Shown in pieces: positions 33,982 to 46,418 of a DNA stretch of 64,000 nt. This DNA comes from Combretum micranthum (taxonomy: Eukaryota; Streptophyta; Magnoliopsida; Myrtales; Combretaceae): contig JAMXBD010002729.1 of NCBI GenBank assembly GCA_024138025.1, positions 103,785 to 167,784 on the forward strand. Direction: 5' to 3'. The position numbers were made by a program, and so were the translations under genes. The notes under the pieces are model-generated. The model made no database searches. It was not told the DNA's origin and saw only the letters and a program-made list of their open reading frames with translations. Within the stretch, counting starts at the first letter, position 1. The number at the start of each line of letters is the position of its first letter.

Positions 33982-35184
33982 TCATGGTTCTTTAAGATTG
34001 ATGACAGTAGTAGTACTGTCAAGATTTTCCCCCTCAAAATAATGCTTGAGCAGTTGCCCATTCACTTTAAAAGTTCGATCATCCTCAGTTTTTAATTCAA
34101 CCGCTCCATATGGAAAAACTTTTGCTATCTCAAACGGTCCCGACCATCTTGACCGTAATTTTCCAGGAAACAACTTCAAACGAGAATTGTAAAGTAAAAC
34201 TTTTTGTCCAGGAAAAATTCTCGTTTGATGATGTTCCTATCATGCCATTTCTTTGCTCGTTCCTTATAGATACGAGCGCTTTCAAATGCCTCATTTCTCC
34301 ATTCTTCCAGTTGATTCAATTGGAGCAATCTCTTTTTACCTGCAGCTTTTTCATCAAAGTTAAGGAATTTTATAGCCCAAAATGCCTTGTGCTCAAGTTC
34401 TACAGGAAGATGACATGATTTACCAAAAACAAGCATGTATGGGGACATTCCAATAGGGGTTTTAAAAGCAGTCCTGTAAGCCCATAATGCATCATCTAAT
34501 TTTGAAGACCAATCTTTTCTTGATGCATTAATTTTTTTCCAAAATTCTTTTTATCTCCCTATTAGAAACTTCAACTTGCCCACTTGTTTGTGGATGATAG
34601 GGGGTAGTCACTTTATGTGTAACACCGTATTTTGCCAAAAGTTTTTCAAATTGCCTGTTACAAAAATGAGACCCCCCATCACTAATTATAGCTCTGGGCA
34701 CACCAAATCTGGTAAAAATATTCTTTTTCAAAAATTTCAAAACTACTCGGGCATCATTTGTTTGTAAAGCAACAGCTTCCACCCATTTTGAAACATAATC
34801 AACTGCCACAAGTATGTATTTATTTGAAAAAGATGAGGGAAAAGGACCCATAAAGTCAATCCCCCAAACATCGAAAAGCTCAATTACCAGAATATTGTTT
34901 TGTGGTAATTCATGTCGTTTAGAAATGTTACCTGTCCTTTGACATTGAGCACATGACATAATGAAATTCCTGCAGTCACGAAACAAGTTAGGCCAATAAA
35001 ATCCAGATGACAATACTTTTGCTGCAGTCCTTTGAACACCAAAGTGTCCTCCTGCTTCCCTTGAATGACAGTGTTCTAAAATGCTAAGCTGATCAGATTC
35101 AGGCACACATCTTCTAATTATTTGGTCAGCACATTTTTTAAACAGATATGGTTCATCCCAAAAATAGTATTTTACATCATGCAA
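33982..35184 (-). pseudogene. Integrase of the Athila-type element, broken
   Basis: The minus-strand frame 35184-34528 has the zinc-binding module ([11 protein letters not shown], then CAQCQ) and the catalytic core with [20 protein letters not shown] and GQVEVSNRE, which supply the D, D and E. It continues in other frames at 34448-34176 ([32 protein letters not shown]) and 34179-33982. The latter reads LRSRWSGPFEI and is the C-terminal DNA-binding end. The core is well preserved, but frameshifts at about 34530 and 34180 split the protein. It would insert element DNA in the nucleus. A premature stop leaves each part separate. Confidence 0.9.
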
Positions 35185-35824
35185 AAACTTTTTCTTTTGA
35201 GGATATGATAAACCATATGGATAATCTTACTAACCAAATAATTCACAATATCAGCATACCATGGCAAATCAAGAATCTCTACTGCATGCAATTGTTCATC
35301 AGGGAACTTCTCATTGATGGGAATGTCTAGACTATCAGATTCAAGTCTAGACAAATGGTCAGCAATAACATTTCAGTTCCCTTTTTATCTTTAATTTCAA
35401 GATCAAATTCTTGCAGTAGTAAAACCCATCTAATCAACCTAGGTTTTGCATCAGCTTTAGCAAACAAATACTTGAGAGCTGCATGGTCAGTGTATACTAC
35501 AACTTTAGAACCTATCAGATAAGGCCTAAATTTATCACATGCAAAGATAACAGCTAAAAGCTCTTTCTCAGTAGTGGCATAATTTCTCTGGGCCTCATTT
35601 AGTGTTCTACTTGCATAGTATATAACATGAAAGATCTTACCTCGTCTCTGACCAAGTACCGCTCCAACTGCAAAGTCGCTGGCATCACACATGAGTTCGA
35701 AAGGAAGCTCCCAGTCTGGCGCAATGATCACTGGTGTGGAAATGAGCTTTTCCTTTAATAAATTGAATGCCTGCAGACATTTCTCATCAAAATTGAACAC
35801 CGCATCTTTTTCCAGAAGTTGCAA
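35172..35824 (-). pseudogene. RNase H and connection to integrase, broken
   Basis: The minus-strand frame 35824-35327 has [38 protein letters not shown] and [12 protein letters not shown], which are the Ty3/gypsy RNase H core with Asp, Glu and Asp in place. [18 protein letters not shown] then leads to the integrase. A frameshift near 35340 moves the reading into 35354-35172 (DIPINEKFPDEQLHAV). The domain would degrade the RNA strand during reverse transcription. Confidence 0.88.
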
Positions 35825-36801
35825 AGAGGTCTCGAAATTTTGGAGAAGTCCTTGATGAATCGTCTGTAGAAGCCAGCATGTCCAAGAAAACTTCTGACTC
35901 CTTTAACAGTCGTGGGTGGTGGTAACTTCTCAATAATCTCCACTTTGGCTTTATCCACTTCAATTCCTCTCGCAGAAATTTTGTGACCCAACACTATCCC
36001 TTCTCTAACCATGAAGTGGCATTTTTCCCAATTCAGGATCAGATTGGTATCTTTGCATCTTTGTAAACCGAGGCTAAATTCTCAAGACATAGATCGAATG
36101 ACTTTCCAAAGACTGAAAAATCATCCATGAAGATCTCGATAAAATTCTCAAGCATATCTGAGAATATAGCCATCATACACCTCTGAAATGTAGCAGGTGC
36201 ATTGCAAAGTCCAAAAGGCATTCTCCTAAAGGCAAATGTGCCATAAGGACAAGTGAATGTTGTTTTCTCTTGATCATCGGGTGCAATAGAGATCTGATTG
36301 TATCCAGAATATCCATCAAGAAAACAGTAATAATCATGCCCTGCAAGTTTCTCCAACATCTGATCAATGAAGGGAAGTGGAAAGTGATCCTTTCGAGTGG
36401 CATCGTTCAACTTCCTGTAATCAATACAAACTCTCCACCCAGTCACAGTACGAGTAGGAATCAATTCATTTTGCTCATTCTTCACTACAGTCATACCACC
36501 TTTCTTTGGCACTACTTGAACCGGACTAACCCATTTACTATCAGAGATAGGATAGATGATACCTGCGTCAAGCAGCTTCAAAACTTCTTTCTTGACACTT
36601 CTTTAAGTGTCGGGTTAAGTCTCCTTTGTGGTTGAACTGTAGGTTTACACTCAGCTTCCATAAGATTTTGTGAGTGCAAATAGGGCTAATACCCTTGATA
36701 TCAGCAATGGTCCATCCGATTGCTTCCTTGTGCTTTTTCAACACATCAATCAACTGTTGTTCTTGTGTATCTGTCAATGCAGATGAAATGATGATTGGCA
36801 A
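35755..36801 (-). pseudogene. Reverse transcriptase of the Athila-type element, broken
   Basis: The main frame, 36581-36039 on the minus strand, begins LLDAGIIYPISDSKWVSPVQ and runs through RVCIDYRKLN, HFPLPFIDQML, FRRMPFGLCNAPATFQRCM and the catalytic FMDDFSVFG. Upstream 36801-36568 holds the RT entry segment (HKEAIGWTIADIKGISP) in another frame. Downstream 36012-35755 holds the thumb ([32 protein letters not shown]). Frameshifts lie near 36570 and between 36040 and 36012. The active-site motif is intact although the gene is not. Confidence 0.92.
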
Positions 36802-37131
36802 AGTATCGCCAATTCCAAGAAAAGCATACTTCAGATGGTCAGGAAGTGGTTTAGTTCCAAGTCGGTGGCTGCATCAAAGATGGAACTTGCTTTGCTCATT
36901 TGTACCCAAAGATTCATAATATCTGGTTTTGATCATTGGTACATCTTCTATTGTCTCTTCTTCCTCTTCATCACTCCAATTGTCCACGTCTCTCAAGACA
37001 GACTCCATAGTCTCCACACCATTTGTTCCTCAAGCGACTCAGAAACCAGCTCATCAATGGTATTGATGGTGTAACAGGCATTGGCATCATCAAATTTCTT
37101 CATTGCCTCATAGACATTGAAAGTAACCTGT

Positions 37132-37786
37132 TCATCCATCACGTAATGTAAGTTGCCCTTGTTCCACATCAATTAGTGCTTTTCCTGTTGCAAGGAACGG
37201 TCTGCCCAAGATCATGGGAACTTCCCTATCTTCATCCATGTCAAGCACTACAAAATCCACAGGAAAAAAGAATTTGTCAACTTTAACTAGGACATTTTCC
37301 ACAATACCCCTAGGGTATTTTACACTTCTATCAGCAAGTTGCAAAGTTACATGTGTATCTTTGCAATCTCCTAATCCTAGTTTTTGAAATATGATGAAGG
37401 CATTAAGTTGATACTTGCACCAGAATCAATTAAAACTTTATCAAAATAACAATCACCAATGGTGCAAGGAACAGTAAAACTTCCCTGATCTCGGAGCTTA
37501 GTGGGCAGACTGGTTGTTTGTTTCTGTAGGATCATGGAACATTCTCCAGTGAGTATCACATTCCATCAATCTTCCTCTTGTTAGACAGCAATTCCTTGAT
37601 GAATTTGGCATAGGAAGGCATTCCTTGAATTACTTCTAAGAATGGAATGTTGATGTGCAGCTTTTTGAAAACATCCAGGAATTTTGAAAATTGCTCATCA
37701 AGCTTTTGTTGCTTTAATCTTCCTGGAAAAGGAACGGGAGGAACATATGATTTCACCTCAGGTGGTTTTTGAATAGTTTCCTCCAT
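37132..37786 (-). pseudogene. Aspartic protease region, broken
   Basis: On the minus strand 37786-37556 reads PPVPFPGRLKQQKLDEQF, the usual segment before the Athila protease. Frame 37559-37377 contains the active site DSGASINLMP. Frame 37344-37132 has VPMILGRPFLATG, the second conserved protease block. The parts are in different frames. The enzyme would mature the Gag-Pol polyprotein. Confidence 0.85.
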
Positions 37787-39235
37787 CTTTCGTTTCCCTT
37801 TGTTGTTTTGTGGGGAATTTCCTCTTCATCTTTAGTAGTTTCCTCAACTGGAGCAATCTCCTTTCCACTTCTCAATGTGATTGCATTTACAGACTTGGGA
37901 TTCTCCTCCGTGTTGCTTGGTAAAGACCCAGATGGTCTATTACTCACTTGCTGTGCAAGTTGATGGAGTTTCCCTTGCAAATCTTGAATGATTGCATTCT
38001 GATTGTTGAGTGAATTTGTTGTGGTAACAATGAAATCCCTCAGTAATGCATCAGTGGATTTGAATTTGCTGTTGAGGTGGAGCATTTCTCACATATCCTT
38101 GTCCTTGAAAACCAGGTGGTGGCTTTAGAACATTGGCATCATTCCGATATGAAAGATTTGGATGATTTCGCATATTCGGATGATATGTGTTTCCAAAATT
38201 GCCTTTTTGGAAATTTCCCACATAATTAAGCTGCTCGTCATTTGAAGATGATCCATGTGGACACTCAAAAGAGGAGTGTGGTCCTGAGCAAATCTCACAA
38301 CAAAACACTTGTTGTTTTTATTGGAAGTATTTGTAGTTGTGAGTTTACTTACTTGAGTGATGAGAGTTGCCATTTGAGCTTTGAGTTGTGAGATATCTTC
38401 TTTATCTTCCAATGATGCTACTTTGGATCTTGTTCTTTCACAACTCCAATTATGAGCAGCAGAAGCTAATTCTTCAATAATCTCACTAGCTTCCTCATAT
38501 GTCTTCCCCATCAGTGATCCGCCCGATGTAGCATCTACTAATGACCTTAAAGCTTCATCAAGACTGAGGTAGAAATTTCAATTAGTAGATTATCGGGTAA
38601 ACCATGGTGTGGACACTTTCTGACCGCCTCTTTGAATCTTTCCCAAGCATCATATAATGATTCTCCAGGAATTTGGTGAAGTTGGAAATTTCATTTCTTA
38701 ATCTGGCGGTTCTTGCTGGGGAAAAATCTTCTTAAAACTTCTTTGTCAGATCAGCCCATGTAGTGATTGAATCTGGAGGTTGAGAGTTGTACCATGCCAA
38801 AGCTTTATCCCTAAGAGAGAAAGGGAAAAGCTGAAGTCGGATGACTTCGTTTCTTACACCATTGAGTTTGACAGTGTTGGTGTATTGAAGGAATTTGGCA
38901 ATGTGTTCATCTGGCGTCTCATTTGGATATCCCCCAAATTGATGCAATTCAACCATTTGAATTAGGAACGGTTCAAGCTCAAAATTGTTTGCCTCCACAG
39001 TGGGCATTCGTATGGCGGGATCTTGAATTGTAGGCACCGTATAGTCTCGAATTGCCCTTGGAGCAGCTGGTTGCAATTGGTTGTTGTTATCTTGATTTTC
39101 TGCCATTGCTCCTCTTCTTTGGTTCCTTCTTCTCTGTTGTCGCAGGGTTCTTTCGATTTCTGGATCTAAAGGTAGAATTTCAGCACTTCTACTTCTTTGC
39201 ATATAACCTGCAAAGAGAAAAGGAAAATTTTTCAA
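37753..39235 (-). pseudogene. gag of the Athila-type element, broken
   Basis: Frame 39235-38732 on the minus strand contains the capsid-like gag domain, with FGGYPNETPDEHIAKFLQY, LNGVRNEVIRLQLFPFSLRD and ALAWYNSQPPDSITTW, and stops after LTKKF through a frameshift. The capsid continues in 38511-38125 (EEASEIIEELASAAHNW). The zinc knuckle CEICSGPHSSFEC (CX2CX3HX4C, as is usual in Athila) is in frame 38308-38051. Frame 38085-37753 is the linker with NAITLRSGK that leads to protease. At least three frame changes separate these parts. Confidence 0.88.
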
Positions 39236-39560
39236 ACTAAATTTAAACCTAAACTACTAGCAAAGCTGAAGTTAGATTTGCGTGGGATAAGGTAATCATG
39301 AACCCTTGACCAATGTACCTTGCAGCTCGTACTGTTTGTTGACCATAATTCATGAATCCAGTTACAATAGGGAACATATCGTAAAGATCTATGAAGAATT
39401 TGATGTTTGTTTCTTTCTCTTGTTTGAGAAAAGTCGTAAATATAGAATATTGTATTCCTTATTTACTTTACAGTGAAAAGAGTTGGGAAGAAGTTGTTAA
39501 TAATAGATTACCGAGAGAAATGGGTAAAAGAAATTTCCATCCAAGTCTAATATTAATAAA

Positions 39561-39578
39561 TCCCCGGCAACGGCGCCA
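39561..39578 (-). other. Primer binding site complementary to tRNA-Asp
   Basis: The + strand reads TCCCCGGCAACGGCGCCA, which is the 3' end of plant tRNA-Asp including CCA. The minus strand is thus an 18-nt primer site, 7 nt from the 5' LTR. tRNA-Asp priming is characteristic of Athila-type elements. Confidence 0.93.
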
Positions 39579-40618
39579 GAAAACTTGATGTGCTGTGATA
39601 AGTATTGAATTTTAAAGCATATTTCTAGCAAGTGCACTAGGTCTTCTATTGTAATATAGCATGAATAAAGTGTCGATCCCACAAGGATTTACTAACTACT
39701 AGACAATTATCAACTAATACTAATATCTAGGCAATTAATTTTTTTTTTAAATGATTAAGTTAAACTAACTTATCTAACTAATTATCTATATGAAATGCAA
39801 TGAGCTTTTAAAGAAAGGGGTATGGTGAACAGTGTGGGAAGGAGCAGAATCCACTTTAAACTATTGCCAATCTACTTGAACTCATGTTATAATGATAATT
39901 AAATTCATGAACATTCATAAGAAATTATCAAGATTTAAAGTTTGAAAACCTTTTTAACCACAAAACAATTCAATAACTTCCATTAAATAAATCATTAGTG
40001 GAATCAAAATTACAATTATAAATCTCCCGATTCTACAATTGACTAATACTTTATATTAAAATCTCCTAATTCCTTAGTGAGAAATCAACATAGAATATTG
40101 CATTAATATTCATGGATAATTTCTAAACTAGATTAAACTACGCCGCTTCCGCAATTGTAATTTAATCTTAATTTATGAATTCATGTGAACAATAATTTCC
40201 CTTCCGAGTTATTAGAATTCTTATACACCAAAACATGATGAATAATCAGAATTCAATATGAATATTTCATGATTCTAAATATCTTATAACATGGATTCAA
40301 AAATCATCTTAGCATGTTTAAAGCTTCATCAACTTCCCACAAAAATGGTTTAGCTACTCATGGATGATGATTCAACAATCAAATAAGAAATTGCAAATGA
40401 TTTCATTATGATAAGAATATTCAAGTATATGAATTGCATAAAAAGAATAAGATTAGAAATCACCAATTCAAAATACTAAAGCTTCACTTGCAAATCTTGT
40501 ATAACTTCAAATATCTCTTCAAAATCTCTAATGAAATGCCTATTCTAAATATTCTAAAGCTACTTGTAGTATTGGATACTTGGATGCTTGGATGATTATG
40601 AATGTGAGGGGAAGACCC

Positions 40619-40628
40619 CCTATTTATA
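40619..40628 (-). promoter_or_regulatory. TATA box of the Athila 5' LTR
   Basis: Minus-strand CTATAAATAGGGGG is identical to the 3' LTR copy. This is the promoter position expected to start the element's RNA. Confidence 0.7.
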
Positions 40629-40674
40629 GGAAAAATTTCGTAAAAAACATTCAATGAACTTTGCTGTTTCACAA

Positions 40675-41225
40675 TGTACGCCGGCCGTTATGGATCCTAC
40701 GCCGGTGGCTTACAGGCGGCGTATCTTCAAATTGTCCTTTGCGCAGGCAATGCACTGGCAGCCTTCAATATCTGTTACAATGTAGGCCGCTTTAATGCCG
40801 GCGGCTTAGAACGTAGATCTAGCCGGCGTATATAGTCAGAAATGAAGCGTTGGGCTAATTTATAACGAACGCCGTCCCAAGGCCGGCGGCTTTAATACCG
40901 GCGTAGGCATTCCAACAAATGTGTTTCTTCATTTTCATTCAAGCGTTTCATGTCTTCATGTCTCTTTAATTCTTCCATGTACACTGCCTCAAGGCCGGCA
41001 GTTTTCATGCCGGCTTATAGTGTAACTCCTTCAAAGCTGGTGATGTTATAGTTCTGGGCTGCCGGCCTTCATTTACGCTGGCTTCTTCATCTTCTACGCC
41101 GGCAGCTTTGAGGCGGCTTTGAATGTTGTTTAACTTGTGCTGGGCAAAGCTGGCTGTGCTTCAACGGCCTTGGATTTTACGCCGTCTGAAAGCCGGCGGC
41201 TTTCAATAATAAATTGCCGGCCTTG
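40675..41225. repeat. GCCGGC-rich degenerate repeat cluster, 5' LTR
   Basis: This is the counterpart of 29200-29730 in the other LTR, with a few GCCGGC words changed to GCCGGT, GCCGGCA or TACCGGC. It lies upstream of the TATA box in element orientation. Confidence 0.85.
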
Positions 41226-41466
41226 ACTTCAATTTTTTCTCTTTTCAATTCAAATTCACTTGTTTTGATTTCTTTATCCAAATTAGTCCTGAAACATAAA
41301 ATTTAATCAAAACAAATATCCATTCTAGCTCAATTGATTATCAAGATTTGTACAAAATATGATCTTATCATTGTAGTGTGTCACGGCAAGAAGAAGAAAA
41401 TGGAGAGAGTTTGAGAGCTCTTGAACAAATGAAAATGAAAAGTGAAGAGAGAGAAAAGTAAAGGAT

Positions 41467-41474
41467 TATTTATA
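41467..41474 (-). promoter_or_regulatory. TATA box of L6
   Basis: Minus-strand TATAAATA sits in ATATAAATAATCC, in the L6 part beyond the Athila element. Its spacing to the L6 leader and microsatellite fits the L layout. Confidence 0.5.
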
Positions 41475-42304
41475 TTAGGTGAATTAGGGTTTGTTTTATC
41501 ATAAAAAAAGAGAAAAATAAAACAAATTGGGGCAATTTGGGGGGAGAAATGCGCCGGCCAATGAAGGGAGTGAGAGGGAGATATATTTGATTTCATTTGA
41601 AATTTGAAATTTGTGTAATAAATTGTATTAATTGTAATAATTTGTTAAGAGACAAAATTTCTTAGAAAAGAAATATAATTGAGTGGTTGTAAGGATGTAA
41701 GACTAGGGTATGGGTGTATGTGTAATAGGTTGTACTTGTGAATAGTAATAAATAGTAGATAAGACATCTACTTTACCGGTAGTAACGAAAATACGGGAAA
41801 AAGGCTATAACTGTAATTTTTATAACCTGAAAAATTTTAAAACATATATTTTTGGAATCCTTATAAAATTCCGGTTCTAACGAGTATTCCGGAATATTTT
41901 TCTGAGTTTCTAGTTCCGGGGCTCGTTTTTCCGTAATGGAGTTCGGGAAAGCTCGGAATAGAAAATTTTTTGAAATAAAAATTTTGTTTGGTTTGAAATA
42001 TACTAAAAAATAATAATCCACATTAATTTATCTTATAGGCATCTTTTATATAGAAATCGAAGAAAAGCCAGAATTAGGGTTCCTAGGCTGCTTGTACTAA
42101 CCCTATTTAGGGTTTTGATATCCGATTCACGGAGTTTACTTGGTTACTAAGAAAATCGGGGTTTACAGAGTTGCTTATTCGGGATTGCCGGACTTAAGCT
42201 ATTACGTCTAACTAGGGTTTTGTTGACCTTTAGAGTTCCTGATTCACTTCCGGTTTAGGGTTTTAGGCTAAACCGATTCCAAAAGTTTGGGGGTTTACAA
42301 ACAG

Positions 42305-43490
42305 TGCCTACATCGGCCTTATACCAACGGTGTACATGGCAAGGACAGTGGCATACATGGAAAAACTGGTGGCTTACATGCCAGTGTTCCCTAAATCAAT
42401 GATACGTATACATAAAAATACACAAACGTTGAATTTTCCTAGACGAAATCCATTTTGTCCGTAACAGTATTATATATAGAAAACAAGAGATAAAAATTTA
42501 ATAAATAAATATAAATATTTTAAGATTAGTATTTTAAATATTGTTAAGTGTTAAACTTTAATAACCTTTAAATAGAAAACACTTTGTTATATTAAACAAA
42601 AGATTAGATTATGATAACTATTCTATACAGGTAAAATACATAAGAATGAAAAATATGAAAAGTTATAATTAATAACAATGTGATTTCCATAAAAAAAAAA
42701 ACAGTTAAAAACATGAAATGAGATCAAGAGATACACGATGAAAATAAATGATAGAACATAAATATTAGTTACAATAAAGTGATGAAACTAAAAGAACGGT
42801 ATAAAAATAATAACGATGATGATAATAAAATACCGAACTATTGAATACAAACTCTATAATTATTCGATAAAAATAAAATTTAAGTTTAGTAAATATTTGA
42901 TATATATTTAAACTCTAAGAAACTATGATTATGATAGAAAAATAATTAAAGAACTAAATACTAAATGTAACTATGTAAATAATAGATATTTCAAGACATA
43001 TAAGGTTGACAAATGAAGAAATAATAATAATAATCCACAATCAATACGGATACTAACAAGGAGAAACTTAAATAAATTTAGAATAAAGAAAACACCCTAA
43101 ATAAAATACAGATGTCAATTAAGATCAAGACCAGCAAAATGACAATAAATAATAGATAACAATATCAACTATCTTAAGGTAGATATAATAAAAAGGCTAC
43201 ATAAACAATAAAAGCTTAATAATAGAATTATTAAATAAGATTCAAATATTCTATAATTAGGAAGACTTCTTATATATATATAAATTCTACAACTTTATCA
43301 AAAAAATATAACTTATATAAAGTTAAGACTCCTAACTAAGTAAATAAAATATATTAAAATTGATAACTAGGATCTGAAAGAATACCGTCAATATCAAATA
43401 ACAGTATAATAATAGATATCTATTATCTCATTTTATAGGAAAAAATATAATAGTTCTTGGACTTCTAGTAGCATATTACTACAATTTAGC
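42305..43490. other. Unassigned AT-rich sequence, continuation of H
   Basis: Once L5 is removed this stretch is continuous with 20734-22232. The first 90 bp carry loose repeats of GTGGCTTACATG-like words. The rest is very AT-rich with no frame and no feature that I recognise. Confidence 0.4.
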
Positions 43491-44637
43491 AAGGATGTCA
43501 CGCCCCGAGAGATACCCTAAACGTGGCAGTCCGCCGTACACAATACTAAAGCTTAGGAATGACTACCTTAGTCATGCAAAGGCTTCCATATCATGTACAA
43601 GGTGTACATCACAACCAAAGGAACGCATCGGAGTAGTGCAATTTATGTTAATAATAAATAAGTAACAAGGCAAAGAGAATACTTAACATAAAACATAAAC
43701 ATATCACATTTCAATTCTTAAGAGCATATCCTTCTATTATCTTCAAATAAATATACGTCACTAATCATATAGGTTAGCACATATAAAGAACCTTACAACA
43801 TTACTTCATTTATGATCCCATTCCCTTCATAGAAGCTAAATCATCCTTCCATGACTTCCTTAATGTCATGATCCTCAATTTAAGCCACGGATATATCTGT
43901 TTCAACAAAATCTATAGGGGTGTAAGCTACAACTAGCTTAGTGAGATATTCCTTTTCATTCACACCATATTTTCAAACAAGTTTATTTATTTATTCACAC
44001 ATATGCTATGCATACAATGCAACAATCACATGATTACGTAAATACATATAGTTATCCGGAAACCATATATAGACGGATTTACCCCTCCGTATCAAAGGTT
44101 AGGGAATCGGGGTTGAAGGTCCTCGACCTTCTACTGCTAGTCCCCAGGTCCTCACCCACAGCCTTCGATTAGCTCGGCTCCAAACCTAGAGTTGCTTTCC
44201 CCGAGCGATTTGGATTCTCCAGGAAGGAACATGGCCCGTGGCACCGTACGATCACAGCCAATCCAACTCTACGCGTAGGAGTAGCAGCTTTCCGAAATAG
44301 ATGTCACTCGATGGATGCTATGCGTGAGCGTTTTAGTTTTCTTAAGCCAAACGTTATTATGATTTATTAGGGATGATCAATCAATTTAGCAAACAATAAA
44401 CAATCATACAAGTAAGTAAACAAAGTTATTTAAACAAGCAATTTGAAGTTGCGATATTCTTAATTCTCATTTCACGCATAAACATAGAATCACATATATA
44501 CACATAATCCCGAATTCCCCAAATATATATATCCATTTTTTTTATCTTTTCTTAGTATACTAATGCCACTACTTTACAAGCACAAGCAAGGTAACGAAAT
44601 TAGGAGGAATAACTCACTCATCCATTTTGCTATCTTC

Positions 44638-44682
44638 TTAGTTGTAATAATCCTCGGGTAGGGTATTCTCGTGTCCTTCGTC
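44638..44682 (-). other. Putative acidic mini-exon of L7
   Basis: On the minus strand TTATCTAG|GT is followed by DEGHENTLPEDYYN and TAA, 14 codons plus stop. ATG (44623-44625) is 8 nt before GTGAGT (44612-44617). Confidence 0.55.
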
Positions 44683-45008
44683 ACCTAGATAAAAGAAATA
44701 CCCGGGATAAGTCTTTCATGAAATTCCATTCCTTGGATATTCTAAACTTTTCTTAAAATCGCGGTAAAATCATATAAGAGGAAATTCCAACTTAAAATGG
44801 CCATAACTTGCTCATTTTAACTCGGAATTTCGCATATAATATACCATTTTCTACCTATTCGAAAAGACCTACCCGTTTCTAAACTTATCTTTGTCATAAA
44901 AGGTCATTTGGGTTCCGAAAACATTGGGTACATATTTAAAACGAAAATTTCCAAACTTTTGCAAATCCGTTTTCTAACTCATCTTTACCTTAAAGAGAAT
45001 CCTTTTGT

Positions 45009-45034
45009 AAATATATATATATATATATATATAT
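45009..45034. repeat. (TA)n microsatellite in L7
   Basis: About twelve TA units. The corresponding place in L8 is only a short ATAT run. Confidence 0.85.
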
Positions 45035-46390
45035 TTATGAACATGTATTTGATAAATATTTTGAGAATATAGATAAGCTGACTTTATATGCAAAATTTCT
45101 AATGGTAGTGTCTCAACAATTTATTTCATAAAACAATTCTTTTTAAAGTTTTAAAACTTATCTTGATAAATTCCATTTTAAGTATTTGGGAGAACTTTAT
45201 ATTTTCATTGTAAATGAGTATATTCTTATTTTATTTCCTTCATTCCTTTTTCCGAAACAAGTAAATTTTCTTTTAACCTTGGTCTTTCATAAATTTTACT
45301 TTTGGTGATAAAAGGTCAATTTTATCAAAGTATATTTAGGTTGTTGAAAACCCTTTAATTTTGTTTTAAGATGGTTTTAGAAAATGAGTCTTGTTTCTTA
45401 TTTTATTTCTATAAGCTCTTGTTTTCCAAAACTTGTTCTTTCATTTCTTTGAAAAGAATCATCTTTATTAATAAAATTCATTATTGTTAATCTTACTTTA
45501 TTTATATTCTTTTGAAAATGAGTTCCTTCTTTTTAGAAATTTGAAAATCATTATTTTTCCTAAGTGGGTTCATCACCTTATGAGTTGATCTTTATCTTAA
45601 TTTTGAAAACTAGTTTGTTTTCTTAGTTTTATTTCAAAGTTTAAAAGAGTTTAAATCTTTAGCCTTTTGTAAAAACTTTTAATATTAATAAATTATATTA
45701 CTAAAAGCTTAGGTTAACATGATATACAAAGAAAATACTTATTTCTTATGTTTCCTTGGAAATTTATCTTTGTTCTTTATGAAAACGTTGAGAAAATTCT
45801 ATTGTTGATAATAACTTCATGTTTTGTGATAAATCATATAATCGAAAACTTAGCTTTGAGTCCATAAAGTAAAATTCTATTTTTAGATTAGTTGAAACAT
45901 TAATATTATGTACATGCAAGTATCATGAGCATATAAAGTAATAAGAACATAAGAAAATACTAGAAATAAATAATAAGCAAGAAAAATAAAATATCAAGTA
46001 TTGGGAACCTTAGCTTCATCAAGGTATCCCGGTTAAGTATTGGAGCCTTAGCTTCATCAAGGCATCCCGGGACTAAGAATGGACTAGTCTCGAAAGATTA
46101 AAGAAAATAAAAGATTGTTTTGACTTGATATGGACCAATCTAAGACTAGAAAAACTAGAATTAATAATTGCATAAAATAAATGAATTGCATAACTTGAAA
46201 GTAAATAAATGACAAATGAGCTTATATGCTCTAAATAAATATATATACATAATACTATATATATAAATTAGATTAGAAGCAAATAATAACAATAATAGTA
46301 ACAATCATAATAAAATAGAAAGTTTATGTACAAGAACAAAACATGAACATGTTGTTGCTTTTACTACTCATGTGAGTTTCAAAACAACAC

Positions 46391-46418
46391 CATAGTCATG
46401 CTAAGTTATATGACATGA
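46391..46418 (-). other. Conserved hairpin of L7
   Basis: Minus-strand TCATGTCATATAACTTAGCATGACTATGG is an imperfect inverted repeat, downstream of the donor-like site as in the other copies. Confidence 0.5.

Larger units (their letters stand above)
28121..41370 (-). mobile_element. Complete Athila-type Ty3/gypsy element (minus strand), inactivated
   Basis: It has two LTRs (28121-29880 and 39586-41370), perfect TTGTA duplications (28116-28120 and 41371-41375), a tRNA-Asp primer site, a purine tract, and gag, protease, RT, RNase H and integrase in that order. An env-like third frame lies between pol and the 3' LTR. This order and the tRNA-Asp primer are typical of the Athila lineage of the Tat/Athila branch. 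The length is 13,250 bp. Frameshifts and stops break every frame, so it cannot make its own proteins. The LTRs look very similar by eye, with scattered substitutions and small indels, suggesting a younger insertion than the surrounding solo LTRs. Confidence 0.95.
39586..41370 (-). repeat. 5' LTR of the Athila-type element
   Basis: On the + strand it runs TGATGTGCTG to GATCTTATCA, 1785 bp. It differs from the 3' LTR by scattered substitutions and short indels. Confidence 0.95.
25462..42167 (-). mobile_element. Solo LTR L6 (minus strand) inside L5, host of the Athila element
   Basis: Its pieces are 25462-28120 and 41376-42167. It starts TGTCACGCCCC and ends GGGGTTTACA on the + strand, with perfect GAGTT duplications at 25457-25461 and 42168-42172. 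Without the Athila element it is about 3.45 kb. It shares with L1 a CA/TG microsatellite and the text around the Athila insertion point. The acidic frame is at 26518-26562 and a TATA box at 41467-41474. Confidence 0.92.
22238..42299 (-). mobile_element. Solo LTR L5 (minus strand), host of L6
   Basis: Its pieces are 22238-25461 and 42173-42299. On the + strand it starts TGTCACGCCCC (the LTR 3' end) and finishes GGGTTTACA, with perfect AACAG duplications at 22233-22237 and 42300-42304. Without L6 and the duplicated GAGTT it is about 3.35 kb. It has TATA (24870-24877), donor-like AG|GTAAAC (24709), a hairpin near 24654-24680, the acidic frame (23317-23361) and short TTTCGGA/CCGCCAAG repeats (22890-22980). 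An open frame of 89 codons over the latter repeats looks like a chance product. Confidence 0.92.

Noticed and set aside
36270..37074. Plus-strand open frames of 79 to 121 codons
   Set aside because: They are antisense to the Athila reverse transcriptase and protease regions and have no domain of their own.
39561..39578. Apparent 3' end of a tRNA-Asp gene
   Set aside because: Only 18 nt match and they lie next to the 5' LTR, so this is the primer binding site and not a tRNA gene.
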